From Thalassorhabdus alkalitolerans (GTDB taxonomy: Bacteria > Bacillota > Bacilli > Bacillales > Marinococcaceae): a stretch of 64,000 nucleotides of DNA. The position numbers and the translations under genes are program-made. The notes under the pieces are model-generated. The model had not been told where the DNA came from and did no database searches. It was given only the letters and a program-made list of their open reading frames with translations. The DNA lies in assembly GCF_042656585.1 (NCBI RefSeq), contig NZ_JBHSPG010000004.1. One strand, written 5' to 3'. Shown here one piece after another: positions 7,649 through 15,904 of the stretch (its first letter is position 1; the number at the start of each line of letters is the position of its first letter).

Positions 7649-8000
7649 ATGTTACCTCCAATCCGAGAGAAGCAAGTTGAATTGGCAATGGTATCGATTG
7701 ATCAACTGCTTCCCGAAGACCACTTATTCCGGAAAATTGAAGCCACAATTGATTTTTCCTCAAAGTCAAGCCCTACTACAGTGAAGACAACGGTTGTCCG
7801 CCCATTGATCCTGTTATGCTGTTTAAAATGATGTTTGTCGGATACCTTTACGGTATCCGTTCTGAAAGGCAGCTTGAAAGGAGTATCGGAACAGGCGCTG
7901 ATGACAGCCGCAGCGCAGAATATAAAGAAGATCGCCAACCACCTCACAGCCAGCTAAGGGGTGTTTTTGCATTTTTAGAGCAAATAAAATGGCTGGAAGA
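7649..8000 (+). pseudogene. IS1182-family transposase relic (frameshift and internal deletion)
   Basis: The first 36 codons read MLPPIREKQVELAMVSIDQLLPEDHLFRKIEATIDF, the N-terminus of IS1182-type transposases, behind the ribosome-binding site AAAGGAGGA. The frame then shifts near 7755; the continuation VKPYYSEDNG...PVMLFKMMFVGYLYGIRSERQLE is in another frame (7762-7880). After that, most of the enzyme, including the catalytic centre, is missing. The sequence jumps to a third frame encoding QALMTAAAQNIKKIANHLTAS and a stop at about 7957, which is a typical C-terminal end. What remains cannot make an active transposase. Confidence 0.8.
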
Positions 8001-8063
8001 CGACATTTTTTCAAAACATTAGGAAGCCATGCTTTAGAAAAGCTTGGGTTCCTCGACAGTCTG

Positions 8064-8093
8064 ACACCTGGTGAGTTCCACCAGGTGTTTTTT
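8064..8093 (+). terminator. Terminator next to the IS relic
   Basis: ACACCTGGTG and CACCAGGTGT form a perfect 10-bp stem with a 5-base loop, followed by six T residues on the plus strand. It lies just outside the DUF421 stop on the opposite strand. It could serve the relic or protect against read-through into the convergent gene. Confidence 0.8.
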
Positions 8094-8853
8094 AGTGGCG
8101 GGGAGAAGTTTCAGGCTCTTTTTCCTTCTGTCTCGTAACGTAAAGTTTTTTTTGCTGATCGACAGCTGCAAAGAAGACATCTTCTGTTCGGTAGATTCCT
8201 TTTTTACGAAGAACAGTGGCAAGCCAGTCAGTAGTAATGCCGCATTCTTTCAGGGTTTTTTGATCTATCACTCCGTCTAGAATAAGAGGAAAAGACAGCT
8301 CCTCACCTTTATCTTTATCCTCTCCCGCACTATTTGCAGAAAGTACACTTAATTGGCCGTTGCTTTCAATGATGGCTTGCTTAACTTGTCCTATATGGAA
8401 ATTTCCTTTCTCTCTTAACATCCCCAGGACATTATCAATAGAATAACGGATCTTCTTCATGTTTTCCGGAAGGAATTTCCCATTGGCGATGACCATCGTA
8501 GGCTCGAAGGTGATCTTTTGTCCCAATGCTCTCCAGCGTATGGACAATCGTGAGACGAACCTTTGAAACAGCCCGATAATCACGATAGCCCATGCTGTAT
8601 GAGCATGGGAAACAGAAGGATCAGCAATGTCAGCTCCGGTTACAGAAGCGAGGGTAATAATTATAAGAAAATCAAATACAGGCATTTCGCCTATGGAACG
8701 TTTGCCCATGTACAAGGTAATAACAAGTAAAAGAGGAAAAATAGTTATGATCCGCAAGAGAACAGTAAGCATTTCTGAAAGAAACGTCTCAGTTATTTCC
8801 TGCACCCCCTTTTCTTTGTATTGTGGTCCTTCCCCTCTTTTTTTATGAGGCAT
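8092..8853 (-). CDS. DUF421 (YetF-type) membrane protein, third copy
   Basis: This protein of up to 253 residues has membrane helices at about residues 28-95 (LLRIITIFPLLLVITLYMGKRSIGEMPVFDFLIIITLASVTGADIAD) and a YetF-type soluble part (FEPTMVIANGKFLPENMKKIRYSIDNVLGMLREKGNFHIGQVKQAIIESNG). It lies on the minus strand, convergent with the IS relic and divergent from dacB. The start is uncertain: the ATG at 8853 has no clear ribosome-binding site, while a GTG at 8807 is preceded by AAAAGGGG with almost no spacing. Function unknown; it is the third DUF421 gene within 6 kb. Confidence 0.8.
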   Translation of the reverse strand: MPHKKRGEGPQYKEKGVQEITETFLSEMLTVLLRIITIFPLLLVITLYMGKRSIGEMPVFDFLIIITLASVTGADIADPSVSHAHTAWAIVIIGLFQRFVSRLSIRWRALGQKITFEPTMVIANGKFLPENMKKIRYSIDNVLGMLREKGNFHIGQVKQAIIESNGQLSVLSANSAGEDKDKGEELSFPLILDGVIDQKTLKECGITTDWLATVLRKKGIYRTEDVFFAAVDQQKKLYVTRQKEKEPETSPRH

Positions 8854-8948
8854 TCATAAACAACGGCTTAATACATAGAATGTACAAACAAGCTGAGCTT
8901 GTATCATTGTTCTCCTCAAGGAGAAATAGAAACAGGAAGGAAGCTGGG

Positions 8949-10094
8949 GTGGAGATGAAACGAAAATTATATGGATCACTGCTTGTTTTTTTCATTCTTT
9001 TTCAATTATTTCCTTCTGCTGCTGAGGCTGCCCCATTTGAAGTGTCGGGAAAGGGAGCTGTCTTGATTGAAGCTGAATCAGGACGGGTGTTGTATGAAAA
9101 AAATAAAGATCAACAGATGCGTATTGCGAGCATTACAAAAATTATGACGGCAATTATAGCGATTGAATCAGGGAAGTTGGATGAAACAGTGAAGGTAAGC
9201 GGAAATGCAGCTTATACGGAAGGATCGTCCCTGTACTTAAAGCCAGGAGAGAACATTAAACTAGAAGATCTGGTATTTGGACTGATGCTTCGTTCTGGAA
9301 ATGATTCAGCGGTAGCCATAGCCGAGCATGTAGGCGGGAGCCTTGATGGCTTTGTTTTTTTAATGAATGAGAAAGCACAGGAAATAGGAATGACAAATAC
9401 CCGCTTTGCTAATCCCCATGGGCTGGATGATCATGAAGAGCATTATTCAACGGCTTATGATATGGCTCTGCTTACAAAGTACGCCATGAAGAATGAAAAG
9501 TACCAGGAAGTGGCAGGAACCAAAACGTACCGTGCTTCCCAGGAAGGGGAAGATTGGGACAGGGTATGGAGCAATAAAAATCGCCTTCTAACACAGCTGT
9601 ATGAGTATTGTACCGGAGGGAAAACAGGTTATACAAAACGAGCAGGAAGAACACTTGTCACCACAGCCGAAAAAGACGACATGTCTCTCATCGCAGTAAC
9701 AATTAATGCTCCTTCTGATTGGAATGACCATATAAAGATGTATGAATGGACTTTTGAAAATTACGATATGGAAGTTCTTGCGAAAGAAGGGCTGCTAAAG
9801 GAAACAGATGATCCTTTTTACGAAAAAAAAGTGCTCATCCCCTATACGTATCGCTACCCCCTGACAGAGGAGGAGAAAAGGAACGTAAAACAACAAATTG
9901 TATTGTATGAACCCCCATCAGAAGAGAGAGCAGATTCATACATTCCTCCCCAGCCAGTGGGAAAGCTTGAGTACTCCTTGAACGGAGAGCCTTTTCATGC
10001 GATTGCCTTATACTTTAAAAGAGATACATCATCTGATAAAGAGGAAGGATTCTGGGCGAAATTGAGGGGTCTGTACAGGGCCTTATCGGAGTGA
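8949..10094 (+). CDS. dacB: D-alanyl-D-alanine carboxypeptidase, DacB-like (PBP5*)
   Basis: This serine peptidase would trim the terminal D-Ala from peptidoglycan stem peptides; the B. subtilis homologue sets cross-linking of the spore cortex. It has a signal peptide (about residues 1-28, ending SAAEAA) and the three active-site motifs S61-I-T-K64, SGN near residue 116 and KTG near residue 222, followed by a C-terminal beta-rich domain. The start GTG 8949 fits AGGAAGG (8934-8940) better than ATG 8955; the two differ by two codons. Linkage to spmA-spmB, as in B. subtilis, supports DacB rather than DacF. Confidence 0.92.
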   Translation: MEMKRKLYGSLLVFFILFQLFPSAAEAAPFEVSGKGAVLIEAESGRVLYEKNKDQQMRIASITKIMTAIIAIESGKLDETVKVSGNAAYTEGSSLYLKPGENIKLEDLVFGLMLRSGNDSAVAIAEHVGGSLDGFVFLMNEKAQEIGMTNTRFANPHGLDDHEEHYSTAYDMALLTKYAMKNEKYQEVAGTKTYRASQEGEDWDRVWSNKNRLLTQLYEYCTGGKTGYTKRAGRTLVTTAEKDDMSLIAVTINAPSDWNDHIKMYEWTFENYDMEVLAKEGLLKETDDPFYEKKVLIPYTYRYPLTEEEKRNVKQQIVLYEPPSEERADSYIPPQPVGKLEYSLNGEPFHAIALYFKRDTSSDKEEGFWAKLRGLYRALSE

Positions 10095-10100
10095 GTCATA

Positions 10101-10694
10101 ATGATAAACATCATCTGGGCTTCCATGCTGATCATTGGTTTCATTGTTGCGGCTGCTACCGGGAAAATGGAAGAGGTCAATCAAGCTGTATTTAAGGGTG
10201 CTGAAGAAGCAGTGGTGCTATGTATCGGTTTAATCAGTATTCTGGCTTTCTGGCTTGGGCTGATGAAAATAGCCCAGAAAAGCGGCCTGCTTGATTTACT
10301 TGGCAGGATGCTTTCCCCTGTTGTCAGCAGGCTTTTTCCAGAGGTACCCAAGAATGATCCGGCCATGGGTTATATTATTTCAAACATGACTGCTAATTTA
10401 TTTGGGCTTGGTAATGCGGCGACTCCTATGGGGATTAAAGCAATGGAAGAGCTAAAGCGCCTCAATAACGGGAGGGATGAAGCGAGCCGTTCGATGATTA
10501 CACTTATGGCCCTAAATACTGCGAGCCTTACCCTTATTCCCACCACTGTCATTTCCATTCGAATGAATTACGAGTCAGCCAACCCCACAGAAATCGTAGG
10601 GACCACTATTATTGCTACGGCGTGTTCCACGGCCGCCGCCTTATTAATTGACCGTTACTTTTACCACCGCCGGCTAGTGAAAAGGAGAAGGTAA
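10101..10694 (+). CDS. spmA: Spore maturation protein A, SpmA
   Basis: SpmA is an integral membrane protein of the nucleoside recognition (Gate) family. With SpmB it is required for proper dehydration of the spore core. The 197-residue product has five or so hydrophobic segments and the conserved stretch NMTANLFGLGNAATPMGIKAMEELKRLN. It begins 6 bases after dacB and ends one base before spmB, giving the dacB-spmA-spmB operon seen in B. subtilis. Confidence 0.95.
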   Translation: MINIIWASMLIIGFIVAAATGKMEEVNQAVFKGAEEAVVLCIGLISILAFWLGLMKIAQKSGLLDLLGRMLSPVVSRLFPEVPKNDPAMGYIISNMTANLFGLGNAATPMGIKAMEELKRLNNGRDEASRSMITLMALNTASLTLIPTTVISIRMNYESANPTEIVGTTIIATACSTAAALLIDRYFYHRRLVKRRR

Positions 10695-10695
10695 T

Positions 10696-11226
10696 ATGGA
10701 ATGGGTCACCTTAATTTCCACATGGATTATCCCGATTATCATAGGAGGTATTCTTTTTTTAGGTACGATGAAAAGAGTGCCTACTTATGAAACGTTTGTG
10801 GAAGGGGCTAAGGAAGGATTTGGACTGGCGGTCTCCATTATTCCCTATCTTGTTGGCATGCTGGTTGCCATTTCAGTATTCAGGGCTTCAGGTGCAATGG
10901 ATTTGCTTATTTCCTGGATACAGCCTATTCTTGGCGTTTTCGGTGTTCCTGCAGAAATTGTCCCCCTTGCCCTGATCAGGCCTATTTCAGGCACAGGAGC
11001 GTTAGGAATGACCAGTGATTTGATTGCCACCTACGGGCCAGATTCATTGATCGGACGTCTTGCTTCAACCATGCAGGGGAGCACAGATACCACCCTGTAC
11101 GTTCTGACTGTATATTTCGGAGCAGTGGGAATTAAGAAAATGGGCGATGCCTTAAAAGTTGGCCTGCTTGCAGATCTGGCGGGAATCATTGCTGCCATTG
11201 TCATTGTCCTCCTCGTTTTTTCCTGA
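10696..11226 (+). CDS. spmB: Spore maturation protein B, SpmB
   Basis: SpmB is the partner of SpmA in spore core dehydration and heat resistance. The 176-residue membrane protein has the Gate-domain pattern with LIRPISGTGALGMTSDLIATYGPDSLIGRLASTMQGSTDTTLYVLTVYFGAVGI, the conserved core of the family. A good ribosome-binding site (AAGGAGAAGG) lies in the end of spmA. A terminator follows about 40 bases after the stop. Confidence 0.95.
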   Translation: MEWVTLISTWIIPIIIGGILFLGTMKRVPTYETFVEGAKEGFGLAVSIIPYLVGMLVAISVFRASGAMDLLISWIQPILGVFGVPAEIVPLALIRPISGTGALGMTSDLIATYGPDSLIGRLASTMQGSTDTTLYVLTVYFGAVGIKKMGDALKVGLLADLAGIIAAIVIVLLVFS

Positions 11227-11268
11227 TTTTTCTCTTTACTAAAAACAATAAATAGAGAATTACTCTGA

Positions 11269-11292
11269 CTTGGCGTCTGCCAAGCTTTTTTT
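11269..11292 (+). terminator. Terminator of the dacB-spmAB operon
   Basis: CTTGGC-GTCT-GCCAAG (11269-11284) is followed by CTTTTTTT. Confidence 0.85.
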
Positions 11293-11401
11293 ATGTTTGG
11301 CCGGGAAAAACATGGTATGCTGTGATAGGCAGTTTGCTCTAATCGTTGAGAACTTGAGAATTGATTAGGATGTAGGTATGATGATGAATGAGGTGAAAGC
11401 C

Positions 11402-12124
11402 ATGGAACGTTTACAAAAAGTAATCGCGAATGCTGGGGTCACATCGAGAAGAAAAGCAGAGGACCTCATTAAAGAAGGAAGAGTTGAAGTAAATGGAAAG
11501 AAGGTTACAGAACTTGGAACAAAAGTTACGCCAAATAAAGATGAAGTAAGGGTTGACGGGATACCTATCGATAAAGAAGAACCTGTCTATTACGTTCTCT
11601 ATAAACCCAAGCAAGTGATATCAGCGGTAAATGACGACAAAGGCCGCAAAGTCGTTACTGATTTCTTGCCTGAGGTAGAACAAAGAATATTCCCGGTCGG
11701 CCGTCTAGACTATGATACTTCTGGTCTGCTCCTTCTTACGAACGATGGAGAGTTTGCAAATTTATTAACTCATCCAAAGAACAAGGTCAATAAAACTTAT
11801 ATTGTAAAAGTGGAAGGAAAACCAAGTAAAGATGCTTTGACTCAATTAGCCAGAGGCATTCAGTTGGAAGACGGGAAAACGGCACCTGCTAAGGTCAAAT
11901 TTCAATCAGGGAATAAAAAGAGAAACACTTCTATTATTGAAATAACAATACATGAGGGTAAAAACAGGCAAGTGAGAAGGATGTTTGAAGCGATAGGTCA
12001 CCCTGTTTTGAAGCTGAAAAGGGAGAAATACGGCTTCCTGACTTTGGAAGGTATGGAACCCGGGGAAGCAAGGGCACTTAAGCCAATAGAAGTTAAAAAG
12101 CTTAGGGAGCTTGCTGTCACATAA
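11402..12124 (+). CDS. rluB: 23S rRNA pseudouridine synthase, RluB
   Basis: This enzyme isomerises a specific uridine in 23S rRNA (U2605 in E. coli numbering) to pseudouridine. It has an S4-like RNA-binding domain (residues 1-60: MERLQKVIANAGVTSRRKAEDLIKEGRVEVNG) and a RsuA/RluB catalytic domain with the aspartate in VGRLDYDTSGLLLLTNDGEF. The C-terminal part carries HEGKNRQVRRMFEAIGHPV. I choose ATG 11402 because GAGGTGA (11390-11396) is correctly spaced and the protein then starts MERLQK like known RluB. It precedes resA, as in B. subtilis. Confidence 0.95.
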   Translation: MERLQKVIANAGVTSRRKAEDLIKEGRVEVNGKKVTELGTKVTPNKDEVRVDGIPIDKEEPVYYVLYKPKQVISAVNDDKGRKVVTDFLPEVEQRIFPVGRLDYDTSGLLLLTNDGEFANLLTHPKNKVNKTYIVKVEGKPSKDALTQLARGIQLEDGKTAPAKVKFQSGNKKRNTSIIEITIHEGKNRQVRRMFEAIGHPVLKLKREKYGFLTLEGMEPGEARALKPIEVKKLRELAVT

Positions 12125-12163
12125 GTTTCAAAAGGCAGTCACCCATAAACAGACAAGTAACGT

Positions 12164-12169
12164 TATAAT
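12164..12169 (+). promoter_or_regulatory. Candidate -10 element upstream of resA
   Basis: A perfect TATAAT lies 75 bases before the resA start, with no good -35 at the proper distance. A weak -35 is expected for a promoter needing an activator such as ResD, but no ResD site was identified. Confidence 0.35.
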
Positions 12170-12243
12170 AATATTGGCGTGAGAAAAGATGTCGATTGAT
12201 CACTTATTTTCTTTATTTTTTGAGGTGGCAGGAGGAAGGAAAA

Positions 12244-12774
12244 ATGAATAAAAAACGCAGGCTTATCGTTAGAAGTACTGTGTTATCAGCCATAGCGGCA
12301 GCTCTGTTGTATACGTTTTACATGAACTTTTTCTCTGAGCAGGAGGTAGTAGCTGAAGGGGATCAAGCCATTAATTTCGTCCTTCAAAACCTGGAAGGAG
12401 AGAGGGTAGAGCTTGCAGATTATGAAGGCCAGGGGGTTTTTCTTAACTTTTGGGGAACCTTTTGTCCTCCATGTGAACGAGAAATGCCCTATATGGAAAA
12501 CCAGTATCAAGTCTTTAAGGATCAAGGTGTAGAAATACTTGCTGTTAACGTAAATGAATCTGAGCTGGTGGTTCAGCGTTTTGTATCCCGCCATAACCTT
12601 ACCTTTCCAATCTTACTTGATAAAGGAAATAATATTGTAGATGCCTATGGAATCGGCCCTTTGCCTTCAACGCTGCTCATAGATGAAAATGGAACAGTGG
12701 TGGGCAAGCATGTGGGACAGATGACAGAAGATATGGTAGCAGAATTTATGGAAAAGATTAAGCCTGAACAGTAG
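12244..12774 (+). CDS. resA: Thiol-disulfide oxidoreductase ResA
   Basis: ResA is a membrane-anchored thioredoxin-fold protein facing outside that reduces the haem-binding cysteines of apocytochrome c. The 176-residue product has one N-terminal membrane anchor (about residues 8-26) and the active site C74-P-P-C77 in FWGTFCPPCEREMPYMENQY. A cis-proline segment appears in GIGPLPSTLLID. B. subtilis ResA has CEPC, so the second position differs. The start is ATG 12244 with GGAGGAAGG upstream. It heads the resABC genes, separated from resB by 15 bases. Confidence 0.95.
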   Translation: MNKKRRLIVRSTVLSAIAAALLYTFYMNFFSEQEVVAEGDQAINFVLQNLEGERVELADYEGQGVFLNFWGTFCPPCEREMPYMENQYQVFKDQGVEILAVNVNESELVVQRFVSRHNLTFPILLDKGNNIVDAYGIGPLPSTLLIDENGTVVGKHVGQMTEDMVAEFMEKIKPEQ

Positions 12775-12789
12775 TTACGAGGTGTTCAA

Positions 12790-14454
12790 ATGAGCAACAA
12801 GGTAAAATGCGATAACTGTGGTCATGTGAACCCATATGGCACTCAGCTGTGCGAATCCTGCGGAAAGCCTTTGGAGGAAGCAGCTGAAAACAAAGAAGTT
12901 ATTAATATGCGTTATGAAGGAGTAGCACGAAGGTCACAAACCTATAACAAAACGATAGTCGATAAAGTATGGAATTTCTTTTCGTCGGTAAAGGTAGGTA
13001 TTTGGCTGATTGTTTTAACTCTGCTCGCTTCAATTCTGGGAACCATTTTCCCTCAGGAAATGTACATTCCTCCTGGAGAGGATCCATCTATTTATTACAG
13101 GGATGAGTACGGAATAGCCGGCCAGGTTTATTATGAACTGGGGCTCCATAACATGTACGGTTCGTGGTGGTACATGGCGTTAGTTGCGGGTCTTGGAATC
13201 TCGCTTCTTATTGCAAGTATTGATAGAGTAGTACCCTTGCACAGAGCTTTAAAAACCCAAAGAGTCACTCGTCACGAAGGTTTTCTAAAAAGACAAAGAG
13301 TATATGGGAAAAACAAGGTATCTGATAAGGAAGAAGCTTTTGCTAAGGCTAAAGACATTCTCGAGAAGAAGAAGTACAAAATCAGTGAAGAAAATGGAAA
13401 CTTGTTAGCGGAAAAAGGTAGATTTTCAAGGTGGGGACCATATGTGAACCATCTCGGACTTATCATTTTTCTTATCGGTGCCATGCTCCGCTTCTTCCCC
13501 GGCATGTATGTGGACGAACATGTGTGGGTGCGTGAAGGGGAAACACAGGTTATTCCAGGCACAGGCGGTCAGTATTACCTTGAAAATGAAGAGTTTTTTG
13601 TTGAGCTGTATGATGAGGATGATGAAACGTTTGGAGCTGCTATTGAAAGAGCCGGAGGCCCAGTCGTTGAAACATTTCAGACCAATGCTGTTCTCTATGA
13701 AAGGGAAGCAGGGGGAACCGTTGGTGCGGAAAGTGATTTAACGGAAATCGCACGCCAGGAGATCCGTGTAAATGAACCGATGAATGTAGATAACTTTTCC
13801 TTATACCAGACCGATTATAAGCTCAATGAATTCAGCATGATGAGCTTTACGATGGAGAACAGGGAAACAGGAGAGGCCCTCGGGCAGATTGACATCGACC
13901 TTTATAACCCTGAAGATTCATATGATCTCGGTGACGGTTACAGTGTTGTCATTTCTGATTATTTTCCAAACTTTTTCTTTGATGATGACGGTATTCCTTC
14001 TACTGAATCCAGGATTCCTGATAACCCGGCATTCATTTTCCAAATGCATGGTCCTGACGTAGATGACGAAGGAGAATACGCCTTTGTCGCGATACAGCAG
14101 AATATGGATGTGTTCGGAGAAAATCAGTATGAAATGAGCTTTGCAGGAGTCGAAACCAACAATGTGACGGCCTTGACTGTTCGCAAAGACTTGACCCTTC
14201 CTTATATCATTGTCGGAGGCATTATCTTTATGATCGGTCTCGTTCAAGGCTCCTACTGGTCTCACCGGAGAATCTGGCTTCAATACAACGGAAGCGAAGT
14301 AATGGTAGCCGGCCACACGAATAAAAACTATCAGACTCTAAAGCGAGATATACAGTCTGTAACTGATGAGACAGAGATAGAAATGCCTGCCGATCAAACG
14401 GCTGAAAAAGAAGAAAAAGAGCTGGATGAGAAAATTGAAAGTACGAAGGAGTGA
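12790..14454 (+). CDS. resB: Cytochrome c biogenesis protein ResB
   Basis: ResB (Ccs1) pairs with ResC to carry haem across the membrane and ligate it to apocytochrome c in system II biogenesis. The 554-residue product starts with a zinc-ribbon-like segment (Cys7, Cys10, Cys21, Cys24), then has membrane helices near residues 65-90, 110-135 and 215-235. A large outside domain with many acidic residues follows, then a final helix near residue 465-485 and an acidic tail. It overlaps resC's start region. The strongly acidic outer domain fits a high-salt or alkaline habitat. Confidence 0.95.
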   Translation: MSNKVKCDNCGHVNPYGTQLCESCGKPLEEAAENKEVINMRYEGVARRSQTYNKTIVDKVWNFFSSVKVGIWLIVLTLLASILGTIFPQEMYIPPGEDPSIYYRDEYGIAGQVYYELGLHNMYGSWWYMALVAGLGISLLIASIDRVVPLHRALKTQRVTRHEGFLKRQRVYGKNKVSDKEEAFAKAKDILEKKKYKISEENGNLLAEKGRFSRWGPYVNHLGLIIFLIGAMLRFFPGMYVDEHVWVREGETQVIPGTGGQYYLENEEFFVELYDEDDETFGAAIERAGGPVVETFQTNAVLYEREAGGTVGAESDLTEIARQEIRVNEPMNVDNFSLYQTDYKLNEFSMMSFTMENRETGEALGQIDIDLYNPEDSYDLGDGYSVVISDYFPNFFFDDDGIPSTESRIPDNPAFIFQMHGPDVDDEGEYAFVAIQQNMDVFGENQYEMSFAGVETNNVTALTVRKDLTLPYIIVGGIIFMIGLVQGSYWSHRRIWLQYNGSEVMVAGHTNKNYQTLKRDIQSVTDETEIEMPADQTAEKEEKELDEKIESTKE

Positions 14455-14459
14455 GGGCA

Positions 14460-15647
14460 ATGGCCGCACTTAGTGGAAATTTATTATTAGTCGCCTTTTT
14501 TTGCTACCTTGCTGCTACAATATTTTTTGCTGTCTCTGTGACAGGTAAAAAATGGCGTAACAAGGAAGGGGAAATGTCTGGAAACCGCTGGGGGCGATTA
14601 GGTTTTATTGCTTCTATTATTGGTTTGATTTTTGCCTTAGGCTATTTCTTTACCCGCTGGGCAGTAGCCGGGCATCCTCCTGTAAGTAACATGTTTGAAT
14701 ATACAACCTTTTTAGGGATCTGCATGGGGCTTGCTTTTATCATTCTCTATGCTATTTATAAGTATGATGTCCTCGGCTTGTTTACGATGCCGATTGTGAT
14801 GCTGATTATTGCATATGCTTCCATTTTCCCAAGAGAAGTGGATCCATTAATACCAGCATTGCAGTCCTACTGGCTTCATATTCACGTCATTACGACTGCC
14901 ATTGGCCAGGGGATCCTTGCGATAGGTTTTGCAGCAGGTCTTGTATACCTTGTTCGTACGCTTGACTTTACCCAGCGTAACAAGAAGACTTTTTCTCTTG
15001 AGCTGATTATGTATTCTTTAATCAGTGTGCTCGGTTTTGTCATCATTACCAATGTCTTTAACCTTATGGACTATGAGGCGACATTTCAGTACGTAAATGA
15101 GCAGGGAGCAGAGGCCGAAATTACGTATGAGCTTCCTGCATTGATCGGACCCAATGAAGGCGAGCTGATTAGCGAAGACCGTATGAATCCCTTAGTTTTT
15201 ATGCCGGAATGGCTTCGGAGTGACGACTTAAATACTGTTGTTTGGGCTCTAGCTTCGGGTCTTATCCTTTACGGGGGATTACGGTTAGGGTTTAGAAAAC
15301 GGATTGGTGGAGCTATACAGCCCATTTTAAAAGGAGTTAATCCCCAGATGGTCGATGAAGTCAGCTACCGGGCCATTGCGATCGGCTTTCCTGTCTTTAC
15401 ACTCGGCGGACTGATCTTTGCCATGATATGGGCTCAGATTGCCTGGACGAGATTTTGGGGCTGGGATCCAAAAGAGGTATGGGCGCTCATTACGTTCCTG
15501 TTTTATGCAGCCTATCTCCACCTGCGTCTTTCAAGGGGATGGCACGGTGAACGGTCTGCCTGGCTATGTGTGATTGGGTTTGCTATTATTATGTTTAACT
15601 TAATCTTTGTAAATCTTGTCATAGCAGGGCTGCACTCGTACGCTTAA
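14460..15647 (+). CDS. resC: Cytochrome c biogenesis protein ResC (CcsA family)
   Basis: ResC is the CcsA-type haem-handling protein of system II cytochrome c maturation. The 395-residue product has about eight membrane helices and the tryptophan-rich motif near residue 331 (TRFWGWDPKEVWALITFL), which binds haem outside the membrane. Conserved histidines are present in SYWLHIHVITTAIGQG and in GWHGERSAWLCVIGF. The start is ATG 14460: the in-frame GTG at 14451 is part of the ribosome-binding site AAGGAGTGAG. Confidence 0.95.
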   Translation: MAALSGNLLLVAFFCYLAATIFFAVSVTGKKWRNKEGEMSGNRWGRLGFIASIIGLIFALGYFFTRWAVAGHPPVSNMFEYTTFLGICMGLAFIILYAIYKYDVLGLFTMPIVMLIIAYASIFPREVDPLIPALQSYWLHIHVITTAIGQGILAIGFAAGLVYLVRTLDFTQRNKKTFSLELIMYSLISVLGFVIITNVFNLMDYEATFQYVNEQGAEAEITYELPALIGPNEGELISEDRMNPLVFMPEWLRSDDLNTVVWALASGLILYGGLRLGFRKRIGGAIQPILKGVNPQMVDEVSYRAIAIGFPVFTLGGLIFAMIWAQIAWTRFWGWDPKEVWALITFLFYAAYLHLRLSRGWHGERSAWLCVIGFAIIMFNLIFVNLVIAGLHSYA

Positions 15648-15656
15648 TAATATTTT

Positions 15657-15682
15657 CCTCCCGTTTTACGGGAGGATTTTTT
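15657..15682 (+). terminator. Terminator after resC
   Basis: CCTCCCG-TTTTA-CGGGAGG (15657-15675) is followed by ATTTTTT. It separates resABC from resDE, although some read-through is possible, as in B. subtilis. Confidence 0.85.
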
Positions 15683-15791
15683 AAAAGAGGGCAAGAAATG
15701 CTGTGTGCGTAACGTATAGAAAGCGGAAGGTGCGAAGAGTGCATTTAATTTATGCTCTTTTCCTTATCATGTTAGAATGATCATGGACAGA

Positions 15792-15817
15792 TATAAAATG
15801 ACTGCAGTCATTTTATA
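15792..15817. promoter_or_regulatory. 26-bp perfect palindrome upstream of resD (candidate operator)
   Basis: A perfect 26-bp inverted repeat is centred between 15804 and 15805 on CTGCAG, with arms beginning TATAAAATGACTG. It lies 88 bases before the resD start. It has no loop, is AT-rich at the ends and lacks a long T-run, so it looks more like a dimeric protein-binding site than a terminator. The cognate regulator is unknown. Confidence 0.5.
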
Positions 15818-15904
15818 CGGTACGAATGATATGGCTTCATATGTTCATTAGGTGACGAGTCATGAAGACTAACAGCTTAGGAAGAGGATTAGGAGGCAAG
15901 CGAT

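Noticed and set aside
8868..8910. Possible SigE promoter upstream of dacB (CATAGAAT as -10)
   Set aside because: dacB is SigE-controlled in B. subtilis and the -10 is fair, but no acceptable -35 exists at the required 14-base distance.
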